Positions 1 to 11,486 of a DNA stretch of 64,000 nucleotides are shown in pieces. The DNA lies in the NCBI GenBank assembly GCA_002197995.1, contig NGZR01000001.1:6758001-6822000 (forward strand). The letters are read 5' to 3'. The notes under the pieces are model-generated. The model made no database searches and was not told the DNA's origin. It was given only the letters and a program-made list of their open reading frames with translations. Position 1 is the stretch's first letter, and the number at the start of each line of letters is the position of its first letter. The DNA is from Gaeumannomyces sp. JS-464. Lineage: Eukaryota > Ascomycota > Sordariomycetes > Magnaporthales > Magnaporthaceae. The position numbers were made by a program, and so were the translations under genes.

Positions 1-2264
1 CCGACTTCCTTCCGATGGAGAGGGATAGGGGTATCACCATCCAGTCCGCTGCCATCACCTTTCAATGGCCACGACTGGCAGAGTGTGCCCCGGGCGTCTC
101 GCCCAAGACGGTCAACCTGATCGACACTCCCGGCCATCAGGATTTCCGCTTCGAGGTCGACCGCTGCATGCCTGTGCTGGACGGCGCCGTCTGTATCATC
201 GACTCGGTCAAGGGCGTCGAGGCCCATACTGAGCGCGTCTGGGTCTCCGCACAGCAGTTTGCGATCCCCCGCATTCTCTACGTTAACAAGTTGGACCGCG
301 ACGGCGCTTCCTTCCAGCGTTCCGTCTCTGAGGTCGCCAGCCGTCTCAACTCGTGGCCCCTGGTCCTCCAGATTCCCTGGTGGGACAAGGATACCTTTGT
401 CGGCGTCATCGACGTTGTCAACAGCATCGGGTACCGCTGGAAGCCGTCCGGCGCTAAGACGACCTACGACCAGGAGAAGCTGAAAGCCGTCTTGGGTGAA
501 ACCAACCCGGCCCTCTTGGCTCAGATAGACGAGGCATACCAAGCTCTCCTCAACACTCTCTGCGAACTGGACGAAGAGTTCCTTGACCAAGATCTCGACA
601 ACATGACGCCCGAGATCATAAAAACCACGGTCAGGAAACTGATCAGTGCCGGCGACGGCAAGATGGTTCCCGTGTTTGCGGGCTCAAGTTTGAGAAACAT
701 TGGCGTCGACCCACTCCTTGATGCTGTGGTCGACTATCTACCGAGTGCCGGCGAGCGGCCTCCACTCGAGGTTTCCATTGACGGGGTCAGGTCAACTCTG
801 GAGCATGCCATCAAAAACCAAAGCTCCGGCAAAAACAAGCGCTTGGTGGGCATCTCTGCTCTCGCCTCCGTGTTCAAAGTCGCCAACGACTTTAACAAGC
901 ACGATGCAGCAAAGAGCATGCTGTCGTTCGTCAGGGTGTACCACGGCAAGCTCCCGGCGACCGGCGAGGTGTGGAACGCAACCAGGGGCGCTGCAGAGCA
1001 CGCAATGAGCATGGTGCAGATCTCGGCCAATAAAACCCATCAAATCCCGCACTTGTCGACAGCCCAGATCGGAGCACTAAAGGGTCTTAAGGAAGCCAAA
1101 ACCGGCGACACCTTGATAGTCGCGACCAACGCCGGTCACAAGTGGACGGAAAACCCGCTAAGCAGGCTCCAGGTCCGGCCTGCAGAGATCCCGCATCCCG
1201 TGGCCTTCATCACCATGGCACCTCACTCCAGATCAGGGATCAAAAGTGTCGAGAGCGCCCTGGAGAGGCTATCTCGAGAGGATCCCAGTCTTCGGTTTAG
1301 CTACAACGACAAGGAAGAGCTCTTTATTCTATCCGGCATGGGCCGTCTGCATATCGAGGTCTCATTGGACCGACTTAAGACCGTGTACGGTCTGGAGGCC
1401 AACATCTTTGGCATCGAGGTTGAGTACAAGGAGTGCATCTTGCAGGCCACGGAGCCCCAGCGCCATCTCTTCAATGGAGTCGTGAACAGCAAGAGCGGCA
1501 AAGCGGCCTGTACAGTCGCCCTTGAGCCAAAGCCCGAGGGAGGAGAGGAAGAAAGCTATGCGGTGCGTATCGACGAGGACAACTCGGTCCGTATCACCTT
1601 TGTGGAGAACCCCGACGGGTCCGGGTGGCCTGAGGGCTTCGATCTCGAAAAGACGCGACACGAGCTCCTGAACGGTGCGGCCGCGGCCCTCCGCACGGGG
1701 CCGAGGCTGCGCAGGCCGGTGCATAGCTGCGTGGCCAACGTCACCTACAACCCAGCAACCGACTTCTTCGGCGCCGGCACGCCGAGCTCTCACAACGTTA
1801 AGGCAGCCTACAACGCCGTCAAGGCGTGCCTCAAGGATGCCCACGCCAAATCGCTAGTCGGAATCCTCGAGCCCGTCATGAGGGTAGACATCACCTGCCC
1901 CGAGACCGCCGCCGACGCTATCCAACACGACATCTCGGGTGCCCGCGGCGGAACCGTGCTGGAGGTGATGGACAAGAGCGCCGAGGGGCCTGCGGCTGCC
2001 GTCGCTGATGCTGCCGAAGGCAGCGAGAGGATCCCTCTCGAGAGCGTCTATGTGCCGCGGGACCCGTATGAGAGCGTACAGTCGCTGCGGGACCAGAAGA
2101 AGGGACTAGTGCGCATGCTGGAGATGAAGGCTATCGTGCCGTTCAAGGAGATGCTGGACTACGACTCCAAGCTGAGGAGCATGACGGCCGGGCGGCACTC
2201 GCTCACCATGTCGCTGGATACGTTCCAGCGGGTGACCGTCCCAAGGGAGAAGGCGATCGGATGA
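1..2264 (+). CDS. mef2: Mitochondrial ribosome-releasing factor 2 (EF-G2/MEF2-like GTPase), 5' partial
   Basis: This is a translational GTPase of the EF-G2mt family, which works with ribosome recycling factor to split mitochondrial ribosomes after termination. The reading frame is open from the window edge, where codons for DFLP precede MERDRGITIQSAA, the switch I/G2 segment. The P-loop (G1) and targeting peptide therefore lie upstream and the ATG at position 15 is internal. Visible motifs are G3 (DTPGH), G4 (NKLD) and a G5-like AGSS segment near residue 220. EF-G domains II to V follow, with the typical GMGRLHIEV segment in domain III. About 753 residues are present, close to the expected size minus the N-terminus. 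The stop is TGA at 2262-2264. No frameshift or intron is seen in this part. The main alternative, canonical EF-G1, is less likely because of the ERDRGITIQSAA and domain IV sequence. The gene symbol follows the fungal family name. Confidence 0.85.
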   Translation, partial: DFLPMERDRGITIQSAAITFQWPRLAECAPGVSPKTVNLIDTPGHQDFRFEVDRCMPVLDGAVCIIDSVKGVEAHTERVWVSAQQFAIPRILYVNKLDRDGASFQRSVSEVASRLNSWPLVLQIPWWDKDTFVGVIDVVNSIGYRWKPSGAKTTYDQEKLKAVLGETNPALLAQIDEAYQALLNTLCELDEEFLDQDLDNMTPEIIKTTVRKLISAGDGKMVPVFAGSSLRNIGVDPLLDAVVDYLPSAGERPPLEVSIDGVRSTLEHAIKNQSSGKNKRLVGISALASVFKVANDFNKHDAAKSMLSFVRVYHGKLPATGEVWNATRGAAEHAMSMVQISANKTHQIPHLSTAQIGALKGLKEAKTGDTLIVATNAGHKWTENPLSRLQVRPAEIPHPVAFITMAPHSRSGIKSVESALERLSREDPSLRFSYNDKEELFILSGMGRLHIEVSLDRLKTVYGLEANIFGIEVEYKECILQATEPQRHLFNGVVNSKSGKAACTVALEPKPEGGEEESYAVRIDEDNSVRITFVENPDGSGWPEGFDLEKTRHELLNGAAAALRTGPRLRRPVHSCVANVTYNPATDFFGAGTPSSHNVKAAYNAVKACLKDAHAKSLVGILEPVMRVDITCPETAADAIQHDISGARGGTVLEVMDKSAEGPAAAVADAAEGSERIPLESVYVPRDPYESVQSLRDQKKGLVRMLEMKAIVPFKEMLDYDSKLRSMTAGRHSLTMSLDTFQRVTVPREKAIG

Positions 2265-2601
2265 TTCCTGTATATGCTATGGGTTAAGCCTTTTGTGTCA
2301 TAACGACACGTGTATTACCTTTGTATAAACGCGGGAACTTAAAAAATCACCACATTAAAAAGGCATAAAAAGGGTCGGGAAACTAACTGCAAGCGAGAAA
2401 GAAAGGAAACAGGGAAGAAAAAAAAAAAAAAAAAAAGAAAAGAGTTGAATAAGGAAGAGTAAAATGCACAAATTCTGTTGAAGGATTGCGTGGATTTCTG
2501 TGACTCAGGTGGATGAGCCCCTGATGATCTACATCCTGCAGGGCGCGGACACGTAGCCATAAAAGCCTCCACTTGTTCCCACCTTCCAACAAGCAGCAAT
2601 C
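2265..2601. other. 3' flank of the GTPase gene and tRNA upstream region
   Basis: No coding signal is seen. The stretch is AT-rich and contains a run of about 20 A at roughly 2418-2436. It separates the GTPase stop codon from the tRNA gene and probably holds the mRNA 3' end. Confidence 0.5.
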
Positions 2602-2708
2602 GGCCCAATGGTCTAGTGGTATGATTCGTCCTTCGGGTTACCTCTAACTCGTTCTAGGTTCTAGAACACATCTGGACGAGGCCCCGGGTTCGAATCCCGG
2701 TTGGGCCC
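2602..2708 (+). tRNA. tRNA-Pro (anticodon CGG) with a 35-nt intron
   Basis: The acceptor stem pairs GGCCCAA (2602-2608) with TTGGGCC (2701-2707), followed by discriminator C. The D arm contains TGGTCTAGTGGTA. The anticodon stem pairs CGTCC (2629-2633, sharing the first C/T of the loop region) with GGACG (2674-2678). The anticodon CGG lies at 2634-2636. An intron of 35 nt (2638-2672) sits one base 3' of the anticodon, the canonical place for nuclear tRNA introns. The T arm is CCGGG-TTCGAAT-CCCGG (2684-2700) and doubles as the B box. The mature length is 72 nt, normal for tRNA-Pro. CCA is not encoded. Confidence 0.92.
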
Positions 2709-2713
2709 CAACA

Positions 2714-2723
2714 TTTTTTTTTT
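2714..2723 (+). terminator. RNA polymerase III terminator of tRNA-Pro
   Basis: A run of ten T begins five bases after the tRNA 3' end, the standard Pol III stop signal. Confidence 0.85.
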
Positions 2724-3260
2724 ACGCTTTTTAGCCTGTCGCCAATAATCCTAACATGACGTGCGCGCACAGCGGACCAAGACATAGACGAATGACAGGT
2801 TATTGACAATCAATCAATCATCACCTTCGATTTGGCAGATGCAAATCGCTTAGAGATCCACCCACGTCTTCGCTTTATTTTACCGCGACCTTGCCCCTGA
2901 ATCTGCCAACACCACCCCTCCGTCAGCGCACAGAGTGGCACGCTTTTTCGACATCTCCCGTGACAGCGACGCTGGAACTAACTCTCCGACGGGATGCAGC
3001 AAATGCTGGGTTTTCACTTAGTTAAAATTGTTGTTGACGCTACCTCTTGGGATGATATGGTGGTTGATGATGACATGGCGTTGTGGAAATGACGCCTTTG
3101 ATCAAAGGGGCGTCTTGAATGATATCTCGACAAATTTCCCCTCGATATTGGCGACCATACCGTGACCTTTGACATTTACGGCTCCTTACCCCGAAATCCA
3201 CCTTTCTTTCTGTCTTTAGGCCTTCTGAATGCGCCTCACATACAAAGGTCCAGACCCGGG
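2724..3260. other. Intergenic region upstream of the solute-binding protein gene
   Basis: No gene is recognised. The stretch carries the presumed promoter of the gene starting at 3261. Confidence 0.4.
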
Positions 3261-4550
3261 ATGCATCTCTTACGTTTTTTATTCGTCAGCTCTGCTTTCG
3301 TCCTGGGCAACGTCCTCGCGTTCGACGACGCCCCATTGACAGAAACGAGAACCATCGACGAGATATACCAAGCGGCCCTGGAAGAGGGAGGCTCGGTGAC
3401 GCTCTGGCATGGCGGAGACGAAGTCTACCAACGCAACAGCCTCAAAACCGCGTTCGAAGCCCGGTTCCCAGGGTTACCATCAACATGACCGTCGACCTCT
3501 CCAAGTCCGTATTCAGCCCACTTCTGTTCTTGGCCATAGTCGCAGACACAGTGCTCTGCCCCGTTTTGGCATCACGTCGCTGAGACCCGAGCGTCTCCCT
3601 AGATACCTCGATGGCCGGCTGGACGAGCAGCTAGCAAGGGCTGCCAGAGGTGATCGCGGAGCGGTCACCGTAGACAGCATAATTCTCCAAACTCTCCATG
3701 ACTACCCTCGGTGGGCGGAGCAAGGCGCCTTGCTAAACTATAAGCCCCTTGGCTATGACCAGATCAACCCTGCCTTCAGGGACCCGGCATCAGCGACACA
3801 TTACGGCGTGGCCATTTTCTCCTGGTCCCTCGTCTGGAGCGTTTCCAAGCTCCCGAGCGGTACGACACTGTCCGAGTTCGACGACTTCCTTCGACCAGAG
3901 CTCAAGGGCAAGATCGCGCTGGCCATGCCCCAAGACGACGATGCGGTTTTGTGGGCCTTCGACCTCATGTGAGTGTTACTGTAACTGGAAGATACGGATA
4001 GAAGCGCACGCAGCGGCGGCATCAGAAATTAACTCCAGGCCCGCTCCTCAGAATCCAACAAAAAGGTACAGCTTGGCTCGACGCCCTGCTGGCCCAGGAC
4101 CCGCGCTGGGTCCGGGGCACGCACACGCCCGTGGCGCTCATCTCGCGCAACGACACGGCCTGCGCGGCCACCTTCACGAGCGGCATCGGCTACCCGCCGC
4201 CGCGCGGGCTGGGCGCGGCGGTGCCGCGGCAGACGCGGTTCGTCAGCTGGCCGCAGACGGCGGCCATACCGCGGGCCGCGCCGCACCCGGAGGCCGCCAA
4301 GCTGCTGCACGCATTCCTCCTCTCGCGCGCGTGGCAGGGCCGGGGCGGCTGGAGCGTGCGGGCGGACGTGGAGCCGCCGCGCGGCACCACGTTCGACGTC
4401 GACGGGGACGTTGCCCGGGTCCCGAGCACCGACCCGGCCGCGTTCGGGCCTTGGATGGCGGACCGCGCGCGCGTCGAGCGGCTCCGGCTGTGGTTCGAGG
4501 ACAGGCTCGGCCCGCCGCAGGGGCCTAGCCCGCTTGTGGATGGCTTGTGA
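3261..4550 (+). pseudogene. Secreted periplasmic-binding-like protein (Fe3+ ABC-type solute-binding family), one frameshift
   Basis: The product resembles bacterial-type extracellular solute-binding proteins (PBP2 superfamily, iron class) that also occur in fungi. The ligand cannot be read from sequence. ATG 3261 starts a signal peptide (MHLLRFLFVSSAFVLGNVLA), followed by GSVTLWHGGDE, typical of the first PBP2 strand. Two introns are visible. One is 3505-3602 (donor GTCCGT, acceptor CTAG), joining LSK to YLDGRLDEQLA. The other is 3969-4051 (GTGAGT...CAG), joining FDLI to IQQKGTAWLDALLAQDPRW. The last exon ends at TGA 4548-4550. One base is missing near 3473, in GGG before VTINMTVDLSK, so the frame is broken as written. 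With that shift the model is about 370 residues, normal for the family. GC content rises sharply in the last exon. Confidence 0.7.
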
Positions 4551-4751
4551 AGGTGCCGAGGGCGTGTCTGTGTGCTCGAGTTCCCTCGGCTGAGATGCTG
4601 GGGAAGTCGAGTGTTATTATGTGTCGTCTACTGAATACTTATCTATCGATTTGCTCTCACCACCATGGTATCTTCTATTTCGTTTCCACTCTTGGCCCCA
4701 TCCCTAATGATGCCATGGACTCTCATCCCATCAGTCAAGCTCGAGCTCATA
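4551..4751. other. Convergent intergenic spacer
   Basis: Short spacer between the 3' ends of the solute-binding protein (+) and the Pth11-like gene (-). Nothing else is seen. Confidence 0.4.
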
Positions 4752-6475
4752 TCAGCCATCGGTATTTCTCTTGGCCCGCGGCTGTGGATCGCAAGACGGC
4801 ATCGGCGCAGGCCGATTGCCCAGCACCGCCATTTCTTTGTCTGTTGGCCTCCGACTAACCCCGGTCATCTCAGTTCCATATTCATCTTTGTCAGGCATTA
4901 TAATCCCATCGCCGCGTGCTGAAGGCCTCGACGGTCGCTCGTTGGCGCTTGCGACGCCGGCGGCACTCGAGAGTGCTCTTCCTCGGCGCAGTCGGGAGCG
5001 CCCTCTCTCAATCATGTTCGGCAGAGGCTTGTCGACTATCGGCTAGAGAGCTGGGATGGAGACGCAAGTGATGCCAGTGAATGTCTCAGCCACTCCCGTG
5101 TTCATTACGTTTGCTAGTATATCTGCAGTTTCGTTGCTCAAGCGTCAGCAATACATCATGCACCATCAGCTCGCCGTGATGCGAGCCAACAAAGAACACG
5201 GATACGTACAAGGCATATCCACAGCTTCCATCCTGATCTCCCAGAGAAACACTATCCGGTATATGCTAGCAACGCAGGCGACAAGCCGGTAAGTCATCAG
5301 TTGTGCAGGCGGGGATTAGGAGAGGATGCTGGTGCAGACGACTTGTCAAGCACCAGAGGCCCAATATAAAAAGAAGGGTGAGGAATACGCGCTGGCGAAT
5401 GGAGACTTGGAGCCTCCAAAACGCAGGAATCGGAGCGAAGCAGACGGCAAAGTCGGTGATGATGTTTATGGCGGTGCTGATGCGCAGAAAGGCGACCATG
5501 TCGAAGCAGCGGCCCGGGCCGCTGAGGGGTATGCTTATTGACACCTCCCACGCCGCGCTGATGGGCGTACACTCGAAGATTGTGGCGAAGAGCGTGGCCA
5601 CTATCGCCGCGATGACGTACAGGGTCCTTCGCAGCGACCTGTTCAGCGGGAAGATGCGCAAGAACGAGCAGATTATGGAAAGCTTGGTGATGGCGACGGT
5701 GGGAGAGAAGATGTTGAACACGAAGCAGACCTGTGCTCCCTCATGCTCACTCGGTGCTTCATCAGAACACTGCAGGCGAAAGAAGAGCAAACGGATGTGA
5801 CTTACCTTGATGACCATGGAAGCCTGGGCAAGCACATCACTCAGTGGCCCCGGCAGATTCCATATGTGTTTACCAAGACCGTATTTGGTAGCTGGTATCC
5901 CGGCAGGTCCGCGTCAGCTCTCGTATCCTGTTGTGTAGAAGAAGCCACCGAGCGCTTTAGGCCGTGATGGCGATGCTTGGTGATGCCGTACACAGTATCC
6001 CCATGGCCGAAGTCACGAACTGAAAGATTGCCGCTACAATGATGAGGACTAAGCCCGTCGGGGAGAGAGAGCGCTACGTCAGGATTTTTGGGCAGACCCA
6101 GGGACGGGGGATCCATCGGACTGGCTGACCATCATCGGGGAACAGGCGGCCCACAATCGCGGCTCGCACCCATATCCTCAGTACAACGATGGTGGCGACG
6201 AGGGTTATGACGATAATGTTGAGCACCTTGACGCTGGGTGCCAGGTTTGAGTGGCTCTTCCAGTCGATTTGGCCCAGCAAACTCGGATCAATGTCAGTAC
6301 CGCCATCAGTCAGCTGCCGCTGCCAGAGATGCGTTGGCCGGTGGGTTCGAGCGAGGGACTGGAAAGGCGATAATGGAGGCCAAAATCGCCGCTGCCGAAA
6401 CGCGACACTAGGCGATGTAGCAGACCCGCCGTATATGCCATCACGGTTACGATTGTGGGCAGAGATATGAACCAT
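4752..6475 (-). pseudogene. Pth11-like integral membrane protein (fungal rhodopsin domain), disabled as written
   Basis: This is a seven-helix fungal rhodopsin-domain protein of the Pth11-like GPCR group; these sense surfaces or small molecules at the plasma membrane. Reading the minus strand, the first helix is LNIIVITLVATIVVLRIW and then FPDD. An intron (6049-6129) leads to VLIIVAAIFQFVTSAMGI. The signature YGLGKHIWNLPG precedes intron 5731-5805 (GTAAGT...CACAG). Helices around TKLSIICSFLRIFP and INIITDFAVCFAPIP follow. Two more likely introns (about 5275-5370, and 5123-5209) lead to IYRIVFLWEIRMEAVDMP and NTGVAETFTGITCVSIPAL. A charged cytoplasmic tail ends at 4752. Defects are shifted frames between about 5880 and 6000, a TGA in that segment, and a TAG near 5043. 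The start is uncertain; the ATG ending at 6475 is a guess. The C-terminal splice sites were inferred by eye. No CFEM domain is seen. Confidence 0.65.
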
Positions 6476-7229
6476 GGGCAGCAGAAGAGCAGAAACGACT
6501 GCAGCTCGAGAGAAATACACTGGGACGGACGCTTTTATTACAAGCCAGCCGGGGAGCGCCAAGACAGAGCTTGATAGCCGCTCACGCCACAAGCTTTGGG
6601 GAATCTACGATCTCATTAGCTGGGCTATCAAAGAAAACACGGTTCCTGCCGTCGTCTAAAGACTAGGATGCACCTCGGCCGCATGAATGCTAGATCCCTA
6701 GCGGGCAACGGAACGTGGCATGCTGGCAGTAGCCAGCCGTGAGCAGATGCCGTGGAGTCAAGGCGTAGGCTAGCGCGCGCCGGGCTTGTGGCTTGTCAGA
6801 AGTCATCCATCCTTGAGGAGGAGCAGGCAAGCTCTCGAAACTGTCGCTGCGGCTCGGGTGTGATCTGTGATCGAGAGATTTGCGCGGGCTGTGCCAAGAT
6901 GAGGTGGTTACATCAGGAGAAACCCATGTAAGACACCAATAGCGCAAAGTCAGGTTTTCCGCCGGCTCATCTTCTCGGCTTCTCCATCCCAAGCCTCCAG
7001 TGTTCAATTCACAGCAAACTATCGTGATTATTGATGGACAAGAAACCTCTATCTGCAAGCCGCAAAGGCACCCTCCAAGACGATAGATACGTAGAGTATT
7101 TGCTCGATTGCTTTTATTTAGAAATTATATAAGTGTCCGCTATTTTATAACCCTGACCCCTCTCCGCTGTTGAAGCGATACATTCCCAGTCCTCACCTGG
7201 CCCTCCTCTCCACAGCTATCTTCTCCGCA
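6476..7229. other. Intergenic region
   Basis: No coding or RNA feature is recognised. It lies between the 5' end of the Pth11-like gene and the 3' end of the DHA2 transporter gene, both on the minus strand. Confidence 0.4.
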
Positions 7230-9062
7230 CTAGCGGCAGCTGCGGGAGAGCCAGCAGCGCCTGGACTGGCGGCAGCATCCGCCGCCCCGTCCTCCTCCCC
7301 GGCCCGCGGCCGTCCTCCCGCGCACAAGCGACTTGAGGCCCGTGCGGTGCTCCTCGTGATCCTTGCTCAGCTTCCTGGACCCGATGAAGACGCTACAGAC
7401 GAGCCCGAGGCCCGCGAACACCACGTACATCATGTACATGGTCCGCAGGCTCTGCCAGTAGGCCGCGCGCGCGATCAGGCCCGGCTCCCCGGGATCTGGG
7501 CCACGGTGCCCACGCTGGCGGCCGCGTCGGCGCCCGTGAGCAGCGAGGCGACCTCGGGCCCCACGGCCTCGAGCAGCCGCCCGCGCTGGCCCTCCATCGA
7601 GTTCTGGAACACGACGCCGCCGATGACGACCGAGATGGCGGTGCTGAGCTGCCGCACGAACTGGAACGTGCCCGTCGCGCTGGCCACCTCGGGCTGCGAG
7701 ACGAACGTCTGGAGTGCAATCAGCGGGCTCTGGAAATTCGGGCCTGTACCGACGCCGGCGATGATCTGGTACATTATTATCTTGGGCCAGTTGGGCCCTG
7801 ACGCGCTTGGGCCACCCAGGTCGATGAACAGTCCAAAGCCGAGGGTGAAGAGAACGAATCCAAAGACGATAGGGCCTAGGTACTTGCCCGTCTTTTTGAT
7901 GAGAAATCCGGAGCCGATCGAGACGAGTGAAAGCGAGACGACAAAAGGCAGGATGTAGACGCCCGACATGAGTGGGCTTGCGCCCAGGACCGCCTGGAAG
8001 TAGAGCGGCAGGAAGTAGAATCCAGCGATAGTGACAAAGCCGTGGCAGAAAGCAGTCCCCAGCACGAACAGGTTACTTCGCTTGGTGAAGATGGACGCAG
8101 GAATCAGGGGAAAAGGCACGACGAAACGCTCCACCAGGATGAAGGCGGCGAATAGCACAGAGCCGATTACCAGGAGGCAGATGACCGTCGGAGAATTCCA
8201 TGGAAACATGACACCGCCAAGGGTGAGACCCATGAGCACCATGACGGTGGCCGCGATGATGGCCAGCGAGCCGAGCCAGTCCACGGCTGCCAGCCCCTTG
8301 CGCATTGGGGTGCGAGGATTGTGGAGCCTGAGGACCTTGGCGAGGATGAGGATGCCAACACCAGCAACGGGCAAGTTGATCCAGAAGCACCATCGCCACG
8401 AGACCGATTCTGTAAAGAAGCCGCCAAGGACGGGCCCAACTCCTCCTGCAACGGCCCAGACGATCCCCATCAGGCCGTAGTAAACACCGCGGTGGCGCTG
8501 GCTGAACAGATCGCCGATGCAGACGTTGACCAGGATGATGATGCCCCCTCCGCCCATGCCTTGTATCGCGCGGCTGACTATCAGCATGGTCATGCTCACG
8601 CTCAGGGCGCAAAGAAGAGAGCCGATCCAGAATACGATAACAGCCAGGAGAAGAATCTGCTTTCTTGCCCCAGATGTCCGAGATTTTGCCCCAGATCGGG
8701 GCTGTCGAAGCATTGGCTAATAGGTAGGCGGATCCGATCCAGGTAAAACCAACGGTGGACTGGAATTCGAGTGCGATTGCCGGGATCGAGACGGTTACGA
8801 TGGAGATGTCGAGGGCGGAAAACGAACAAGGTCGCGGCGAGGGTCATGACGATAATTGCGGTCTGCATTTTGGTCCGCCCAGCCTCGGGCGGAGGTGGCG
8901 AGCTACCGGCATCATCGGCGCCGGCCGTGCCTCGGGCAGCTTTCCGCGGCACGTCACCGCCAGTGGCAAAGGAGCTGGGGGCGATGGCGGGCGGTCCGTC
9001 TAGGCTCACACGGCCCAGTGCTTCTTTGGCTTCTTCAGGTGCTCCTGGAGTGACTCCATCAT
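7230..9062 (-). pseudogene. MFS drug:H+ antiporter, DHA2 (14-TM) type, several one-base frameshifts
   Basis: This is a plasma-membrane major facilitator of the DHA2 family, which exports drugs, toxins or secondary metabolites. The main open frame (7475-8713) carries the helix WIGSLLCALSVSMTMLIVSR, the antiporter motif C (GGVGPVLGG) and the DHA2 mark FWINLPVAG. Eight or more further helices follow. The N-terminal part (ALDISIVTVSIPAIALEF, then STAPIWGKISDIWG) lies in other frames between 8713 and 9009. The C-terminus (YWQSLRTMYMMYVVFAGLG and a basic tail) lies in another frame ending at 7230. At least three one-base shifts are needed, near 8823, 8670 and 7490. An ATG at 9060-9062 gives a plausible start only with one more shift. 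No intron is needed. Substrate unknown. Confidence 0.75.
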
Positions 9063-9583
9063 TGCAGTGGATAGAGACGCGCTGCTAGAAGCTGTGGCGC
9101 TGGCTGCGGTGACCTCTTGTGGTCGATGGAATCGATATTCTTCTCTTCATCGGTGGGCCAGGTGGCCGCCGGCCAGTCTGGGAAGCCATTCGCTGGCCTT
9201 TTTCGAGGATAGCTTTTTTATGGCCGTTGCCAGTATTCAGGTAAAGTTGCGAGGCCAGAGGGCCGGCGTGATGAGGACAAAATGAGTCTCGTGTCACGGG
9301 ATCCACCGATGGTGAACAGGACGGCGCCGGCCGCAAGAAGCCTTCGTCAACACGAGTTGACTGACAGAACTCGGTTGCGACAAATCGGATGACGGCTCGA
9401 TTCGTCGGGCTGTGGGGGAGCAGTCCGGAACAGCTGGGTGTTCCCTGAGGTGGAAAAGCACAGCGGACGAAATAGAACGGGCCCTGAGGGAAAAGTGGGT
9501 TTGCTGTCCGCTTGGACGATTTGGAGCTGGCTCCAGGTTGGAGAAGGAGGCTCTGGGTGGTGTTTATATCTCCCCGCTCGCAT
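9063..9583. other. Intergenic region upstream of the DHA2 transporter
   Basis: Contains the presumed transporter promoter. No other feature is recognised. Confidence 0.35.
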
Positions 9584-9676
9584 GTAGTGTAGGCGGGCTT
9601 GAGAGAGTGAACGAACAACACGCTGCTTTGTAGTGTAGGGCGGGCTTTGGGAGAGTGACGAACAATACGCTGCTTT
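9584..9676. repeat. Imperfect tandem duplication of a 46-47 bp unit
   Basis: Unit 1 (9584-9629) and unit 2 (9630-9676) both begin GTAGTGTAGG and end CGCTGCTTT. They differ by a few substitutions and one-base indels. Nothing indicates function. Confidence 0.85.
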
Positions 9677-10703
9677 GTTTCTCCGAGTTATAAGGTGGAG
9701 AGTAACCGGGAATAGTGAGTTGTAAATAAAGTGAGGTAAGACAAAAGGACGGGAATAGAAACAAACGAGAAGCTGGTTATAGAAGAAACGCTAGAAGAAA
9801 AAAATCGGAGACTCCATCCGCGTTGGGGATTCTCGTCGACTCGGTCGGTACCAGAACACCGAGACTCGCCAGGCCACAGGAGCCGAATGAAACGCTGACA
9901 AAAGAGACATGCAAGCATGGGTAGCGAGGCAAGAGACTCTCCCCACATGGTGCCCCCTGCTCGAGTATTCGCGTCGGCTCCACTGGAGCAGTTCCAACAG
10001 CGCATTCTGCTCACCGACTAGATGCCCTACCGGCATCCTCGAGCCATATCAATGAATGGTACGAGCGGCACGAGGCAGAGCGCCGCTCGCGGGAGACGCC
10101 GCCAGAAGCGCGAGCAGTCTTGGAGTCATTCTCCGAGATGCGTGCGGGGTTGTGCTGTCCAAAGACCGGCTGGCGATGCGAGGATCGGAGAACGGGTGCT
10201 GCACCTGGCATGAAGGCCGCCTGGGCCAGATGGCGGCGGCGGGAGGAATACCACACCCGCTGCGGATGACAGCGGCGATGACTCTGTGATACTGCTGCAG
10301 CCACCCTGAGGTGGCCAACCAGGAGGAGGAGGGGTCAGGCGAGCGTGCGACTCTGGGCCAGGGACATTCGCCGTTGGCTCATTAGCTCAGCATACAAAAA
10401 AGGACCGGCTTCCGATGCCGAAGCCAAGCGCTGATGGGTGCGTGCACAGCACGCTAGAGGCATCCTGTGTGGTGGCAGCCGGGGATGATCCTCGGGAAAA
10501 AAGAAAGAGGAAGACAAAGGCTGCGATCGGGAATTGATGTCATCCAATTTCCAATTCTGGCGGTGGCCGTGCCTCACCCAATTCCAACCCTCAATGTCAA
10601 TTGTGTCAACGGCATTGTGTCAGCGTGTCAGCAGGCATCGTGTCAACGGCACCTCGTGGAACCACGTGCTGTGCTAGCCTGTGCTGGCCATGTCACTCGT
10701 CTA
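9677..10703. other. Intergenic region without a recognised gene
   Basis: Short open frames occur on both strands but none shows a known domain, a consistent splice pattern or a good start. Confidence 0.35.
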
Positions 10704-10918
10704 CAGGCCCCAGGGATCACAAATGTTTTAAAATAGGTCCTTTTCCTAATTAGGACTCGTACCCAGGTACACTTCCCCGCATAGAATATTGCATCCAAGT
10801 CAATATACTTCTACCCTAGCGCCACTTAATCGGTACCTCGGTTTCTTCTGGGAGCATCTCGCGGCGTCATGTACCCCCTGGCGGTCCACCAGCTAACGTT
10901 TGTGATCCCTGAGACCTG
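10704..10918. mobile_element. MITE-like element, 215 bp, with about 24-bp terminal inverted repeats and TA flanks
   Basis: The left end CAGGCCCCAGGGATCACAAA and the complement of the right end CAGGTCTCAGGGATCACAAA match except for two transitions. The match continues to GTT after one more transition. Both ends are flanked by TA (10702-10703 and 10919-10920), the target duplication of Tc1/mariner-type transposons. The interior has no coding capacity, so this is a non-autonomous deletion derivative. The family is inferred from structure only. Confidence 0.7.
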
Positions 10919-11486
10919 TAGCCTTGCGTCCCAATGCAGCACAGACAGGCAAACGCTGAAACCCGAGTCTTCGGGTGGCCATAAAGCAGGCCTGGCGGGG
11001 TGCATATCGATGCGAGAGCTGTAAATGTCGGGCGCTGCCACTGCATCCCGCACTCAATACTAGCCGGAGCTGGCAGTGCTGTGCAATTAAGCAGTAGGTA
11101 CCTAGGTAGGTAGGTAGGTACCTACCAGAAGACTTGGGTCTGCTCAACATTGCATTCCCGCCTATGATCTTGTCAATCCGGTGCCTTGTGCCCAGAAAAA
11201 CCGATCGACCATTGTATCAATTATGCTCAACACTCGAGCCAACCATCGCGATGCACGGACCCCGACTAGCGCCCCTGGAGAAGCAAAAACCCCAGGTTTG
11301 GCTGACGCAGTAGCGTGATCGTGTCCCCACCGAGAAACACAACAGCAGGTAGCACGACGCGGCCAGAGCCGTCGCGAAACGCGAGGCTCACCCTGTGCCA
11401 TGAGAAAACAGTTCATTCTGAGAATCTAAACATGCACACATTGCTTCAGCATCTCGCCACGCGAACATTGCAGTAGCGCATCCACC
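10919..11486. other. Intergenic region with a TAGG microsatellite, upstream of the DUF7726 gene
   Basis: A (TAGG)n tract with palindromic GGTACC ends lies at about 11094-11126. The rest holds the presumed promoter of the gene at 11487. No gene is recognised. Confidence 0.5.

Noticed and set aside
9688..10036. Minus-strand ORFs as remnants of a Zn2Cys6 regulator
   Set aside because: Leu-rich stretches were suggestive, but no C6 motif or family signature was found.
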